A DNA stretch of 64,000 bases from Xiphydria camelus (taxonomy: Eukaryota; Arthropoda; Insecta; Hymenoptera; Xiphydriidae). Shown in pieces: positions 53,004-64,000 of the stretch (position 1 is its first letter; each line of letters starts with the position of its first letter). The stretch spans positions 19,978,190 through 20,042,189 of the forward strand of contig OY783200.1 in the NCBI GenBank assembly GCA_963678675.1. Direction: 5' to 3'. Made by a program: the position numbers and the translations under genes. The notes beneath the pieces were generated by a model. It was not told where the DNA came from, made no database searches, and worked only from the letters and a program-made list of their open reading frames with translations.

Positions 53004-54490
53004 ATGTCTTGGTTCAACCAAAGACAGAGCTCCATCGGGTCACGTGATGCGCGAATTCAAATTTTCCGCCACGGCGCATGCGCACTTACTTCAAATTCAA
53101 ATTTCCCGCCATTTTTGGTCACGTGGGTGCCCCAGAACTCTCATATTTATTGATTTTGCAAGGTACAGAGAGCTACGAGTATTTTGTAGGTGATCTTTAG
53201 GAAGGAATAAATAAAAAAACTGTTCGAGTTTCCTTCCTCCGATTTTGTTTATACCGGCGGATATGCCGGAGCCTGTTTCGGTACAAACACGCCCCCCAAC
53301 CGTACTCGACTCAATTCTTCCGCTCGAACGCGACTGCACATACCTAAATACACAGCGAGGTCATACAACCGTAGGCGGTGTCGCGCGCTCGTATAGAACT
53401 ATGTATAGACACACACATCAACGCGTTATGTATTCCTCGATGTACAGCTCCAGAATTCGCCTCTCGCTTCTGGTGCCGGATCGTACATACAGGATGATTC
53501 GCAATGGCATGTCCTTGCCACAAACAACCCCCGCGGATATGTACCGAGGGAAATTAGAAATCTGCATGTGGAGTAACGAGAGAATTGTAAAAATTGTTAT
53601 TTGACGCTACGTGTACGATATGCTCTTGCGCGTTGAACATTGTTATTATAATGTACGTGGTACTGTTAATGTTTCTCGTGAAATGTGTGGGAAAAGGGAA
53701 CTAGAAAAATACTGAGCCTCTCTGCTAGGAAAATTATACTCGCAGTCGTAAAAGCTAGTTTCTATAATTATGGCAACTATTTATATTTTGCGGAAACAAC
53801 AAAACTATTTCGACAATTTTAATAATTTTTTTTTTTCTAAACTAGTGCTGTTTGCCAAACTCGAATAAAATCATCGCCAAAATAATTGCCGCAGAAATTT
53901 TTTTTCTCCTAGTGCATTATGGAGAGTGGCAAAGATGTTTAAGAAGTTATTACATTTTTTTAATTACTTTCTGTAATACTTTGTTTTACGAATTATCGAA
54001 TTGGAAGAAAAATATAGTAGAGGTAGTATTTTACTATATTTCTTTTTTTTTCTTCCAACACATACCGTAATATATGTATATGTAGGGCTATTTGGACATC
54101 GCGGGGTAACTGGGACAGTCGCGCGTAGCATTACGTTAAAGCTTTCACAAAGAATTTAAATATTATTTATATTGCTAAGAATGACTTTCGTTGAATAAGA
54201 ATTTCATAAAGATTTTAAGAAACCTGAACCTGATACACCAGCAACAATTCTCATATTTTAAAGTTTTATTTTTTGTTTCTTTTTGCAATTTTATTTCCAC
54301 ATTTGGAACCAGCAATAAGAAATATTTTTCAAGACCAATTTTTATACACACAATTTTGATAAATTTTCGTTAGTCATATTATGTTCGCCATTTTGAGTTT
54401 CGCAATTTTAACCGCACATTCAGAAAAGCAGCAACATCGGGAATCCCTGGAAATATAAATTACGCAAGAATAACGGTATATTAAGCTTTC
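53004..54490. other. No gene seen
   Basis: Contains a partial CAGGATGATTCGCAATGGC end (53490), AAATTC/TTTCCGCCA direct repeats (53060-53110) and AT-rich sequence to 54490. No domain-bearing ORF. Confidence 0.5.
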
Positions 54491-54814
54491 CAGGCGGAAA
54501 AATTCAATATATCGTCGCATTACTGTAAAAATAACACAACCCCATTATTAGCATTTTTTGGTTAAGTGCAGCTTTGATAATAAAAGCTATCAAGAAATGT
54601 TCTGTGAAAACCAGGTAAGTGTTCTGTAAGTCTAAAGGTCAAAGACGCAAGGAATCAAAATAGCTAACAATAAGTCCGCTTTTCTATATTTTTCGGCAGC
54701 GAAAACCAGTTATGTGCTAAACTACCAAAATGTTACTTATCTGGTTCTCGGTGTAACCCGACGATATTCTCTATATAATCCACATATGTGGTTTTTACAA
54801 TCCTATATGGATTA

Positions 54815-55375
54815 CACAGGCACACAAAAAAAAAGTTCCTATTCCCGGAACCAGACCAGTATATCTTTATGTTTTTGAGGTCGCTGAATCCGAATCCGGT
54901 ATCCGTTTGTCTCCATCACGTCACGTTCAAGGTCATTTCAAGGTCAAACCCTGGAAAAATAGTCAAATCGATTCAAATTATTATTCCTATATATTTTTGG
55001 GGTCGCTGAATCCAAATCCGATGTCCGTTTGATCCGACAAGGTCAAATTCAAGATCATTTCAAGGTCAAATGTATTTATTCTCCCAAAAATGAATTTTTT
55101 TACTGCAGATTCTGAAAGAACGGGAAATTTTACGTCTAGATATGTATCCAATTTTTTTGATAACATAACCCCTAAGGTCATTTCAAGGTCACTTTATATT
55201 ATTGTATGGAAGGTTCATATGACAATTGCAAAAATAAGAAAATGTGTCTTCACGAGAATAAACTACCACGTCAATATGTTTTCGAGATCACTGAGTTAGA
55301 ATCCGAGGTTCGTTTGCCACCAGTATGTCAGGGTCAAGTTCATTTCAAGGTCAAATCCAGCAAAAATGTTCAAAT
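54815..55375 (+). repeat. Left long inverted-repeat arm with TCAAGGTCA tandem units
   Basis: Built from about four units of 125-130 bp, each with TCGCTGAATCCGAATCCG, CCGTTTG and CATTTCAAGGTCAAA. Five exact TCAAGGTCA sites are present. The arm ends merge into the gene's 3' end. Confidence 0.8.
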
Positions 55376-55499
55376 CTTTTCGCATCATCACTCCGTTATA
55401 TTTTTGGAGTCGCTGGAACGTGTATTTTGTATTTCACTCTGCTACTTCTTCATCGTTTCGCCTTCTTCTATAACGTACTCGTTTATTCTCAAAAGATCT

Positions 55500-57560
55500 G
55501 TGCACAGGATTTCTCTTGCGTTTTTTCCTTTTTCTGCACTTTCTCTCTGCAACATCCAACAGAAATCTGCCATCATGTTTTCATCCCATCTACCCTGAAA
55601 TCTTCGTTCTACATCTTTAAAATCTTGATGGAAACGTTCTCCTTGTTCTTCACTGAAATTGTGCCAACGTTATCTGAAAATTCGTCCACATGACTGTCCA
55701 TCATATGTAATTTTAAACTCATGTTACATTCCAATCTCCTGAAATTCTCAACCATGTCAGATATTATTTTGTTGTAGTCCGAGCTCTTATGTGATTGCCT
55801 AGAAAATTACTACATACTTTCTTGAAGCTGACCCACGCATTCTTCTGAATAGAGCTCATTTGAGTTACGAAGTGATTGTCTCTAAACATTTTTCTGATCT
55901 GAGGTCCATCGAATACTCCCGCGCCTACTTTAGCATCAGATAGACCTGGAAATTGATCTCGTAAGTATTTATAACAATCGCTTTCTTTATTCAACGCTTT
56001 GACGAATTGTTTTATGAGTCCTAACTTTATATGTAATAGAGGTATCAATACCTTCTTTGAATCTATCAACGGCTGCTGTAAGATATTGTCGGATCCTACA
56101 ACGAAGGATGTTCTAGATTCCCAAACCTTTTTGACGTAATGATTTTGTTTATCTCTACTATCCCATTTACAAAGATAACACGGTTTTTTTTTGTATAGCC
56201 AGATTGCTGTCCCAGAATCATATTGTGAGGATTTTAAAATCTCCGCAAACTTGCCATTTGTGGTCATCATATTTTATTGCTGCTAATATAGAGTTTTCAA
56301 ACATTCATACGATTCATTCATAACAGTCGAATACGCAACTGGTATTGGTGCGTATACATTAGTATTGTGGAGTAAGACTGCTTTGAGACTACGTTTACTA
56401 GAATCGATAAAAAGTCTCCATTGATCAGCACTATAAGTATCGGGCTTTAATTCGTCGATTAATCCTTTGACATTATTACAATGAACGAGAGACTTATTTG
56501 AATTACGAGAGAAAAAGCTTTTAAATTTTTTTTTCTCTTGTCCTGTAAAACGTTACCTTCGTTTTCTTCTTCAACAGATTTCTCTTTTTCAACGTAGAAG
56601 CACAGTACTCGGCAACATCTTTCGGCAATCCCATGTTACGAATGAAATCGTTCAGTTTTTCCTGTGAGAACAATTGAGGCTTTTTATTCTTACAACCCGT
56701 TGGAACGTATTCATGAGAATCATCTTCAGTTTCACTTTCTTCATCATTCGTTTGGCCATCTTCGCTGTCACTTTCATTTCCGCCCATATATCTCTCATCG
56801 TCATTATCAGTTTCATTTTCACTCGTGTAACTTTCATCTTCGCTATCAGTTCCACTCATATAGCTCTTATCTCTAATATTATCATCGTACTGTTCATCCT
56901 CATTCACACAATCTCTACGCTGATCTATATTTTCTCTTTCAACGTTTGCTCTCGTCTATTTCCATTCCATCTGAACTAAAATTCCGTTTGTTTGTATTGT
57001 CCTCGTTGGAAATAACAGGTAGTATGACACTCGTAACGTTAGCATACTTTACATGTGATTTATTTTTCATATTGTACCCAGTTAGATATGTTTTGCAGAA
57101 ATAACAATATTTTCTAGATTGCGCTTTGGTCCAATGTATTGGTATAAGAAAATTGAGATATTTCTTGTCTCGAGATTTATCATAACGATGAAACATTGTG
57201 TTACAAGAAGCACAAATGATGTGTGGTACCCAATCATTACCTTCATCTATCATGTTTAAATCAAAACAATCCTTATACATATTCCTTATACGCTCTGAAA
57301 TACGTTTGCGATTCTTTGATGCTTCATACTTACCACAAACATAGCAAAATGAATGCGGAATGAATCTGGATCCTTATTGCATATGTGATCCGAACTTGTA
57401 GTGATAGACTCTACAGTAGCCAAGTTTTCCACCAATGTAGAGCTGCGGTCGCTTGATGACGACGATTGCGGGCCCGCTTGCTTACCCAGACCAACCGCCG
57501 ATACTGGGGTTCCTTGTGAGAACCCCTGTATCGTAACACATTTCCGTGTGCCTGCCATGA
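55500..57560 (-). pseudogene. Arthropod zinc-finger/HIKLGL repeat-gene family, broken full-length copy
   Basis: Reading right to left: an N-terminal zinc-binding region (FCYVCGKYEAS; DWVPHIICASCNTMFHRYD; YCYFCKTYLTG), an acidic linker (56900-56700), a conserved helical segment (LFSQEKLNDFIRNMGLPKDV, TKVTFYRTRE), then QWRLFIDSSKRSLKAVLLHN, WQVCGDFKIL, CYLCKWDSRDKQNHYVKK, PLLHIKLGLIKQFVKALN, FDGPQIRKMFRD, and a C-terminus with ECNMSLKLHM and GERFHQDFKDVERRFQGRWD. At least four frameshifts interrupt it. The order matches the usual full-length member of this multi-copy invertebrate family, whose function is not established. The spaced FIDSS, CGD and C-LC-WD residues could belong to an RNase-H-like fold, but that is only a guess. 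A shorter remnant lies at 16261-16550. Confidence 0.75.
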
Positions 57561-58080
57561 CGGCTTAGACGCCTTCATCCAGGGATTTTGCCGGAAAAAT
57601 AAACAATAAAAAAAACCGTTGCCGGCCGTCACCGCGTGGAGGTACCCTGGGTGCAGGCACACCACACATATTCGCTGTATCAAATTTACAACGATGAGCT
57701 CCAATTCACTTGAATTGAGAGATCACGTGACTGGATTTCAAAATTTATTTTGCGGTACGAGAACAGATTTATTCTCGCTCGGAACTGAGTGAGTTGATGC
57801 ATGGAAAAAAAACTTGGCAGATCTCGAAACAGACCTCCGCGTCTTTTAAACGTCAAATACGTGTACCGCTCAACGGATCATTCGGTCATGGACGCCGATC
57901 CGCGGTAATGCATTGAAGACACGAGAGAGCTAGGAAACCGCCATAGGCGACAGCCTTCCGACTGACCGCTCCGTCACGGCCTCTCGCCGAGCCGGCACGA
58001 TCGAAGCTCCGCTATCCACTCCACGCGCGACCCGGCGCCCTATGAGTGGAAACACGTCGACCGGCACTCCCATGGAGGGG
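57560..58080. other. 5' side of the HIKLGL-family gene
   Basis: GC-richer sequence upstream of the gene, with CpG dinucleotides and no further domain. It may contain the promoter of the original gene. Confidence 0.4.
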
Positions 58081-58119
58081 ATCAGCTTGGACTTTAGATT
58101 AGAACATTTTTGCTAGATT

Positions 58120-58501
58120 TGACCTTGAAATGACCTTGGGGGTTATGTTATCAACAAAATTGAATACATATCTAGACGTAAAATTTCCCGTTCTTTCACA
58201 ATCTGCAGTCAAAAATTCTTTTTTTGGCAGAATAAATATATTTGACCTTGAAATGACCTTGAATTTGACCTTGCCGGATCAAACGGACATCGGATTTGGA
58301 TTCAGCAACCTCAAAAATATATAGGAATAATAATTTGAATCGATTTGACTATTTTTCCAGGATTTGACCTTGAAATTACCTTGAACGTGACGTGATGGAG
58401 ACAAACGGACACCGGATTCGGATTCAGCAACCTCAAAAACATAAAGATATACTGGTCTGGTTCCGGGAACAGGAGCTTTTTTTTTTGTGTGTGCCTGTGT
58501 T
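58120..58501 (-). repeat. Right long inverted-repeat arm with TGACCTTGA units
   Basis: Inverse of 54815-55191. Four exact TGACCTTGA sites (inverse of TCAAGGTCA) and two variants. The outer flank (58501-58670) is a TATATGG/CCATATA-rich foldback like 61953-62192. Confidence 0.8.
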
Positions 58502-58872
58502 ATATATGGCTTGTATATTAACCATATAAGCGCTATATTTGGATTTTACAAACACTCCAGAGAATCTGTATATAGTTCTTATATGGTTAATATAGAAATA
58601 ATATTTAGGTAATATATATATGACCAAAACTACATACAGGTTATATATCAAATATATCGAATTTTTCCATCTGAGTTCCCATTAAGCACACTATTGAGAG
58701 ATGTCCAAGCCCCATGTGGACAGGGTAACTCAGACACCCAATAGTTATTCCATTTCTAACTTAACAAAAGCATTTCTTTAAGTATAAATAATCTTCAGTA
58801 ATGAACGAAGGTTCTTTTGGTACCTACATTGCAACTACTTTTAGCCATTTAAGTGAATATGGTCTACTTGTG

Positions 58873-58952
58873 TTAGGTGTACAACTTTGCTTCCGCCGTT
58901 TTTCCCGTGAGCCATCTATAAGAAAACGGCGGAAGCAAAGCTGTACACCTAA
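58873..58952. mobile_element. Stand-alone 80 bp MITE (CCGCCGTTTTC hairpin)
   Basis: TTAGGTGTACAACTTTGCTT at the left and the inverse AAGCAAAGCTGTACACCTAA at the right; the arms CCGCCGTTTTT/AGAAAACGGCGG pair. The same sequence lies in both terminal repeats of the SWIM-transposase element. Confidence 0.85.
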
Positions 58953-58954
58953 TA

Positions 58955-60325
58955 TATGAGTTCAAAATATGTATATCTCCGGCTAGACCTAACGGTACAG
59001 TAACTATCACTATAATTCCGCGCGGCAAGGACAAAATATTGAATCGTCATTCTTACCATAAAACATCTTTTAAGCTACATATTTCGGGACACCGTGTACT
59101 TCCGCGGAATATAGGTACGCGTCACACACAGATCGAAAGCTGCGCTCGCGAAAGGTACAAGGAAACACTGTGCCGTGTGTCGCGGGGCACGTACGCGCTC
59201 CATATAGTATTCCCGCATGGGAGGACAAACAACGTGGAAATATAGACGCCACGACGCCCGCTGTACAGCGCGGTTGTAACAATGGGGAAAGCGTTTCCGT
59301 GACCTCGCCGACCCGTTTCGCGCGGTTCATCGAATTTTAAACGATTCTCACCCTCGTTTACCTCGCATCCCCTTTCTCTCTTTTGCAATCAGCACTGCCC
59401 GCGGGATATATTACCCCTGAGCCGCGACGTTTATGGCAGTCTTCCGGAAGAAAAAAAAAAGAGAAAATTGCGTGGAATAATTTTGGGACATCTGCCGGAA
59501 TTGGAAACTGTTTTATTTCGAAAGCTTCATATTGATGTTGAACAAAATTTTTTATTTCATTGCAGATAGTAATAAATTGATTAAGAACAGATTTACTTTT
59601 AGGGGAGAACAATTTTTTGTAACAAGAAACCCTCCAACACGGAAGATAAATTACAGGATTAGTTTAGTCGTAGTTTGGTCCCTTATCAGTAGAAAGCACT
59701 ACGGTATGGACACAATCCTGTCAGTTTTGTAAAAGAAAGTGTATTTAGATTGGGCACACTCTTCATGTGCCATTAACGACGCTTATTTTATTTGTATTAA
59801 CTGCGTTTAAGAGTATTTAATGGAGTTCTGTTAATTAATTATATGTTAATAACTTAATAAGTATTGAAAAGTTCTTCAAAAAGTTAAGTCGCGTTCAACG
59901 TGCTCAAGCACTAATGCAACAGAACCCGGAGCGTGGGGCACATTGCAACAAGCGCAGACTATTGTTTTCTTTATAACTCCGTCAATTTGTTAATTTTTCT
60001 TTTTAATAAATTCAATATTATTCCACAGTTTTATTCCCAATAATCGCTCTCGAAAACTAATCCTAACTTTCAGTAAAGTTGGGGAAAAAAGGAAACATCA
60101 AATTTGTTGCAAAAAAATACAACATCTACTACGACTCTAATGGTCAAAATATGTAACGTATGAAAATAAGGAGCGAATGGTCTTAGTTAAAGATAAGTAA
60201 GAAAAACAATTATTTTATTCTTTCGCAGTATATTGTCACTGTGTTTAACTCATTTTCAATATATTTGTTCATTACAGGCATAATATTCACAATTATAGTC
60301 CAAATTACTAAAATGCGAAACAACA
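58955..60325. other. No gene seen
   Basis: A GC-richer patch at 59090-59430 has open frames on both strands without recognisable domains; the rest is AT-rich. A host exon cannot be excluded. Confidence 0.4.
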
Positions 60326-60656
60326 TTCCGGGAAAAAATATTTCAGATCTAATTTTTTTAAACAGATTAGATCTACGTAGATCTGATGCTGGATCTACAC
60401 AGATCCAAATTTTGATCCCAAGAGATCTAACAAGATCAACTTAGGCTTAATGAGTTCTGCTTAGATCTGATAACAATATTAAATCTACTCAAATCTAACA
60501 AGCTCTGTTTAATTCTAACAAGATCTGCATTTGCTTATCGTTAGATATCGATAGAATAAACGGTGAAAAAAAAGATCAGATTCATTCAGATATCTAAGTA
60601 GATCTAATTTGTCGCAAAATTTAGATCTCATGAGATTTAAAACATTTTCCCGGGAT
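60326..60656. mobile_element. GATCT-rich foldback element
   Basis: CCGGGAAAAAATATTTCAGA at the left and the inverse TTAAAACATTTTCCCGGG at the right bound about 330 bp packed with AGATCTA/TAGATCT-type palindromes. No coding sequence. Confidence 0.65.
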
Positions 60657-60799
60657 TTACCAAAACGTGCCGCACAGCTCTTGTCAAAATAATGGATTTG
60701 TCGAAAAAGCTGTATAATTCGTCCTTCCCACGGCGTGGAATTTCGAGAATTGCCGCCCTAAATCGAGGATATTATTTCAAATTGCTCAGCCGCCAGTAG

Positions 60800-60833
60800 T
60801 AATATACGGACGCCCCCCCCCCCCCCCCCCCGG
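60800..60833 (+). repeat. Poly(C) tract
   Basis: About 17 consecutive C residues after GGACG. Similar C or G tracts occur at 48-59, 14196, 25178, 37323, 49987 and 62618. Confidence 0.95.
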
Positions 60834-61204
60834 TGTTTTTAATCTATTTTAATTTCTAACGTGTGCCACGCACAGCACGGATAAATGTATGCCCGGTAAC
60901 GCCCGACGTCGGTAAGTCAGGTACATACGAATACGTGCCTACCGCGTGCGAGGCTGCTGGCTTTTATGCCTGCTAATCTCGTAAAAATTCATGTAAAATA
61001 AAGGCCGCGCATTTCGTCCTGCACGCGCGCTCTGTAAACTTCCATGGCTCGCGCACGCGGTGCGTGTGACCCCCAGCTAAATTTCTCATCATCGCGGACT
61101 TCCCCTTGATGATGGGGCGGGAAAACGATATCTTTATCGGGGCGAGATTATGCCGCGAGTAAAAAGTTTCCAAAATGTGAACAATAATGCAAAAACTTGA
61201 GGTT

Positions 61205-61830
61205 TTTTTCGCTCGCATTATTCCGGTATTCAGGAACTTTTATCATATTGAGTATAAATCGAGGAAATCTCTCTTTGATGGATAAAGACTCAATTTTTCG
61301 AAATTAAGGCCTTTTCACTCACGCTACTCTGGTCTTTCGATATTTTTATTTATCGAGTATAAATGCGAGAAATCTTTGCACGGAAAAAAAGGGCCAGCTA
61401 TTTTTATTGCTTCATTCAGTAGCGCTGAGACTCGAGCACATTTTCAAGAATGTTTACAGAGGAAACTGTATTTGGTACTGCTGACAACAATAAATAAAAA
61501 TGTCTCTTCTGTTCAAATTCTTGAGAACGAGTTCGGGTCTCAGCATTACTGGATGAAGCAATAAAAAGTGCTGTTTTTTTCCGTCTGATTGATGAGGACT
61601 CAATTTTCAATATTGAGGCCATTTCACTGACGTTATTCCGGTCTCTTTAGGTTTTTAATTATATCGAATACAAATCGAGGAAACCTTTCACTGATAAGGA
61701 TTTGATTTCTTATCGAGAATAATCCATGAAAATCTTTTATTGATAAGGATTTGATTTTCCAGAACTGAGGTCATTTTTCTTATGCTACTCCGGTCTTCAA
61801 ATATTTTGATTATATCGAGTGATTAATAGG
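61205..61830 (+). repeat. Tandem array of roughly 110 bp units, interrupted
   Basis: Four degenerate units share ACTCAATTTT, GAGGCCATTTCACT, TTATTCCGGTCT and TATCGAGTATAAAT-CGAGAAATC. A MITE (61381-61583) sits within one unit: the sequence before it (AAATGCGAGAAATCTTTGCA) and after it (GATTGATGAGGACTCAATTT) forms one continuous unit. Confidence 0.75.
61381..61583. mobile_element. 203 bp MITE with CGGAAAAAAAGGG ends
   Basis: Arms of about 75 bp: TATTTTTATTGCTTCATTCA and GCTGAGACTCG pair with CGGGTCTCAGC and TGGATGAAGCAATAAAAAG. Ends CGGAAAAAAA and TTTTTTTCCG. No target duplication is obvious. Confidence 0.8.
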
Positions 61831-61952
61831 GATTCAACGTGTCCTGTAAATTTCAGCAAAATTCAGCGTGAGCCTAACTATCGTTAAAAAAAAGCCAACA
61901 AAATTTCTCTATATTTTTGAAAAACTTAAAAAAAGCTTTTAATTTTCCCAAT

Positions 61953-62192
61953 CCAGGCGGAAAAATTATACATATTTTCTATATAATCCATACGTTTTAG
62001 TTTGGTCATACATGGATTGTATATGATTTCTATATTAACCATACAAGGACTCTATATGGATTATACAAATATTAAAAAATCTGTATACTTATAGTCCTTA
62101 TATGGTTAATACAGAAATCATTTATAACCCATATATGACCCAAACCACATACAAATTATATACAAAATATAAAAAAGGACTTCTCCACCTGG
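61953..62192. mobile_element. Foldback MITE with CCAGGCGGAAAAATTATA end
   Basis: The arms pair around ATTAACCATACAAGGACTC and its inverse. The ends CCAGGCGGA and TCCACCTGG are inverted. The left end is shared with the large element at 54493-58669, which may be its relative. Confidence 0.75.
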
Positions 62193-62199
62193 GAACGTG

Positions 62200-63120
62200 A
62201 TCAGTAATAAGTAAATCATTAAAAATAACGCTCAAGAAACGTCCGACAGAGAGCTTTCCCACGCGAAGCTCGATTTCCTCCAACCCCCACCCCTCGCCAA
62301 CGGTGTACAGAGAGCGAGTAATAAAGGGGGAGGGATCTTCTTTCTTCCATTCTCGCCAAAGACCATCAAAGACCGTCGCGCGGCGAGATAATTTATTCGA
62401 TTTACCTAAATCGCGCGTGTTCGCCTTCTTCCGGCTGCCTTTGTAAGCTTCCCGCCTCCCTCCCACCCTCCGCCTCTTGCGGCCCCCAGCTATCTCGATT
62501 AAGCATGTCGCCAATTCCGAGGAGGGTGGGCTTCGCGCCGCGGGGGTGGTAACCCGAGCGAACGTTCCACGTCGTCTTAAACGCCTAAATGGCCGTTTGG
62601 AAAATCGTTTGATCGCCCCCCCCCCCCCCTCTCCAGCGAAACCTCTTCTGGGAAATCTTTAGCCCGCTCTCCCCTCCTAAGCCGCGCGATACGTCCTCGA
62701 GGAACGTTAGCACGCACAACAAACAAGCGTTTCGCATAGGATACGTCGTTCCACCACTGTGGTTCCACGGCACTTCCCTTGCTTCGCTGCATAATGCATG
62801 CGCGCGAGTTCTATAGCCTTCTGCGTTTTTCTTCAGTCTCCCCTCTCCTGCCCTCTCCCCTGTGCTCGCCTTATCTCGTTTTCCCCTCAGAAAACGTCGT
62901 CTCCGTCTCCATTTCTTCTCACGGAGCGCCGGGATCCTCGAGACGTTCATCCGTCTCTGTCACGTGGCCGGCGGTCGAGGATACGTCACCGCGTAAATTA
63001 TTTTCACGAGTTCGACTTTCTATTCCGAGCGCAGAGTCTGTCTCTCTTTTCTTGGGTTTGCTGTCACGCTTTTCTTTCCAACTCCTCGCCAATTTATTTC
63101 GCGTCGAGAAGCGAATACGG
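62200..63120. other. GC-rich stretch without an assignable gene
   Basis: CpG-rich with a C-tract at 62618 and open frames on both strands up to 130 codons, none with a recognisable domain. It may contain an unidentified exon or promoter. Confidence 0.35.
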
Positions 63121-63127
63121 GATACGT

Positions 63128-63950
63128 AATGGTGCCCATCCACGTACAGGCGGACTGCAGTCCGTGGACTGACAGTTCTGATCTGCAGTCCCGAACTGTC
63201 ATTGACCACACACGCACAGTTCTGCGGACTGCAGGCCGTCGCCGGACAGTCCAGGGACTGCAGGCCGCAGGATGATTCGCCATACACGCACAGTTCATGA
63301 GTCAGTTCAGTTCGATCAATTGTGTTTGGAAGAAGAAATATATGTTATGGTGCCCATCCACGTACAGGCGGACTGCAGTCCCGGACTGTGAGCGATCCCG
63401 CCTGCAGTCCAAATTTCGCCATACACGTACAGTTCGCCTGCAGTCCGTCGCCTGCAGTCCGTCGAAACTGTTAGAAAACTGTACGTGTGTGGCGGTTGAT
63501 CTGCAGTCCAGGCCTGTCGTGCTAAACTTTCATTGATATAAAAAATTGTCTATCAGTTGCACTCCAGGGGCACCTGTACGGTACCCGGGCGGTTCGACGC
63601 TCTCATTCCACGGGCGGTTGATCCTTCCACTCGAGCGGCGCCTCTATGGCATTCGGGCGGTTTGGTACACGATATGTTTTATTTCCGATGTGCGAAAAGA
63701 TTAGCGGTGCTGCTACAGTGCCGTCTACATATAAAAAACGGAATCTGCAGGAACAGTAAAAACGAGAAAATTGATGCTGCAGTCCCGAACTGCGAGCGAT
63801 CCCGCCTTCAGTCCAAATTTCACCATACACGTACAGTTCGCCTGCAGTCCGTCGCCTGCAGTCCGTCGAAACTGTTGGAAAACTGTGCGTGTGTGGCGGT
63901 TGATCTGCAGTCCGGGCCTGTCGTGCCGAACTTTCATCGATGTTAAAAAT
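63128..63950. repeat. CTGCAGTCC-rich repeat, with a 165 bp direct repeat
   Basis: About 13 copies of CTGCAGTCC or its inverse GGACTGCAG. ATGGTGCCCATCCACGTACA with GGCGGACTGCAGTCC occurs at 63129 and 63348. A block of about 165 bp (GAGCGATCCCGCCTGCAGTC to GGCCTGTCGTGC) at about 63388-63535 recurs at 63794-63940. No gene is seen; the ORFs follow the repeats. It runs off or close to the window edge. Confidence 0.75.
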
Positions 63951-64000
63951 GTTCTGTCAGTTCAGGGGGGAGGAAAGGTGATGGAGGGGGCGGAAAGAGG

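Larger units (their letters stand above)
54493..58669. mobile_element. 4.2 kb inverted-repeat element enclosing the zinc-finger/HIKLGL gene
   Basis: CCAGGCGGAAAAATTCAATA at 54493 is matched by the inverse near 58640-58669 (GATATATTTGATATATAACC on the minus strand after CTCAGATGGAAAAATTC). A second, much longer pair lies further in: 54815-55191 against 58120-58501. The related 240 bp foldback at 61953-62192 shares the CCAGGCGGAAAAATTATA end. Between the arms lies the reverse-strand gene at 55500-57560. I see no standard transposase. Confidence 0.6.

Noticed and set aside
62122..62514. 130-codon minus-strand ORF in the GC-rich patch
   Set aside because: It begins inside a MITE and has no recognisable domain; likely a GC-driven open frame.

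Overview
This window is nuclear DNA from an animal, most likely an insect and plausibly a hymenopteran. The reasons are spliced genes with GT-AG introns, a polymerase III SINE, and a dense mix of mariner, Tc1-like, piggyBac, PIF/Harbinger and non-LTR elements, all of them decayed. There are no bacterial operons, rRNA genes or CRISPR arrays. The species cannot be named from the sequence alone. Most of the 64 kb is mobile DNA. Foldback elements (MITEs) occur every few kilobases and many are nested in one another.

Layout. 0-3 kb: a 2.2 kb inverted-repeat composite and a dispersed repeat. 3.4-5.5 kb: a duplicated unit holding a short basic ORF and a small secreted cysteine-rich peptide gene. 5.9-7.6 kb: a mariner with a Tc1-like element inserted in it. 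8.7-9.3 kb: a Tigger-like MITE. 11.1-12.1 kb: a reverse transcriptase pseudogene. 12.1-13.2 kb: the second peptide gene, reverse strand. 13.2-16.9 kb: MITEs, a possible host-gene fragment, and a TIR element carrying the end of an arthropod repeat-gene family. 17.7-18.1 kb: two exons resembling the beta subunit of succinyl-CoA ligase. 18.2-22.3 kb: AT-rich MITEs and a second mariner (reverse strand), itself broken by a MITE.

23.0-31.6 kb: the best host gene, six consecutive reverse-strand exons that splice in phase into a CUB-domain protein with a hydrophobic C-terminus. Its introns are packed with MITEs and a piggyBac remnant. 31.7-42.4 kb: inverted-repeat elements, a three-copy 90 bp repeat interrupted by a 1.43 kb element, a SINE and a 67 bp tandem repeat. 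42.5-45.6 kb: a DDE transposon with roughly 840 bp terminal inverted repeats and a C-terminal SWIM zinc finger. 46.2-47.2 kb: a piggyBac remnant. 47.9-49.7 kb: a MITE, the third peptide gene (an intact 58-codon ORF) and the second basic ORF. 49.8-53.0 kb: one PIF/Harbinger element inserted in another. 54.5-58.7 kb: a broken copy of a zinc-finger/HIKLGL repeat-gene family enclosed by long inverted repeats full of TCAAGGTCA motifs. 58.9-64.0 kb: MITEs, tandem repeats and a CTGCAGTCC-rich repeat at the right edge.

The most interesting items are the three-member secreted peptide family copied together with its promoter and flanks, the SWIM-transposase element whose own 3' coding end lies inside its terminal repeats, and the zinc-finger/HIKLGL family found twice, each time enclosed by a different pair of inverted repeats.
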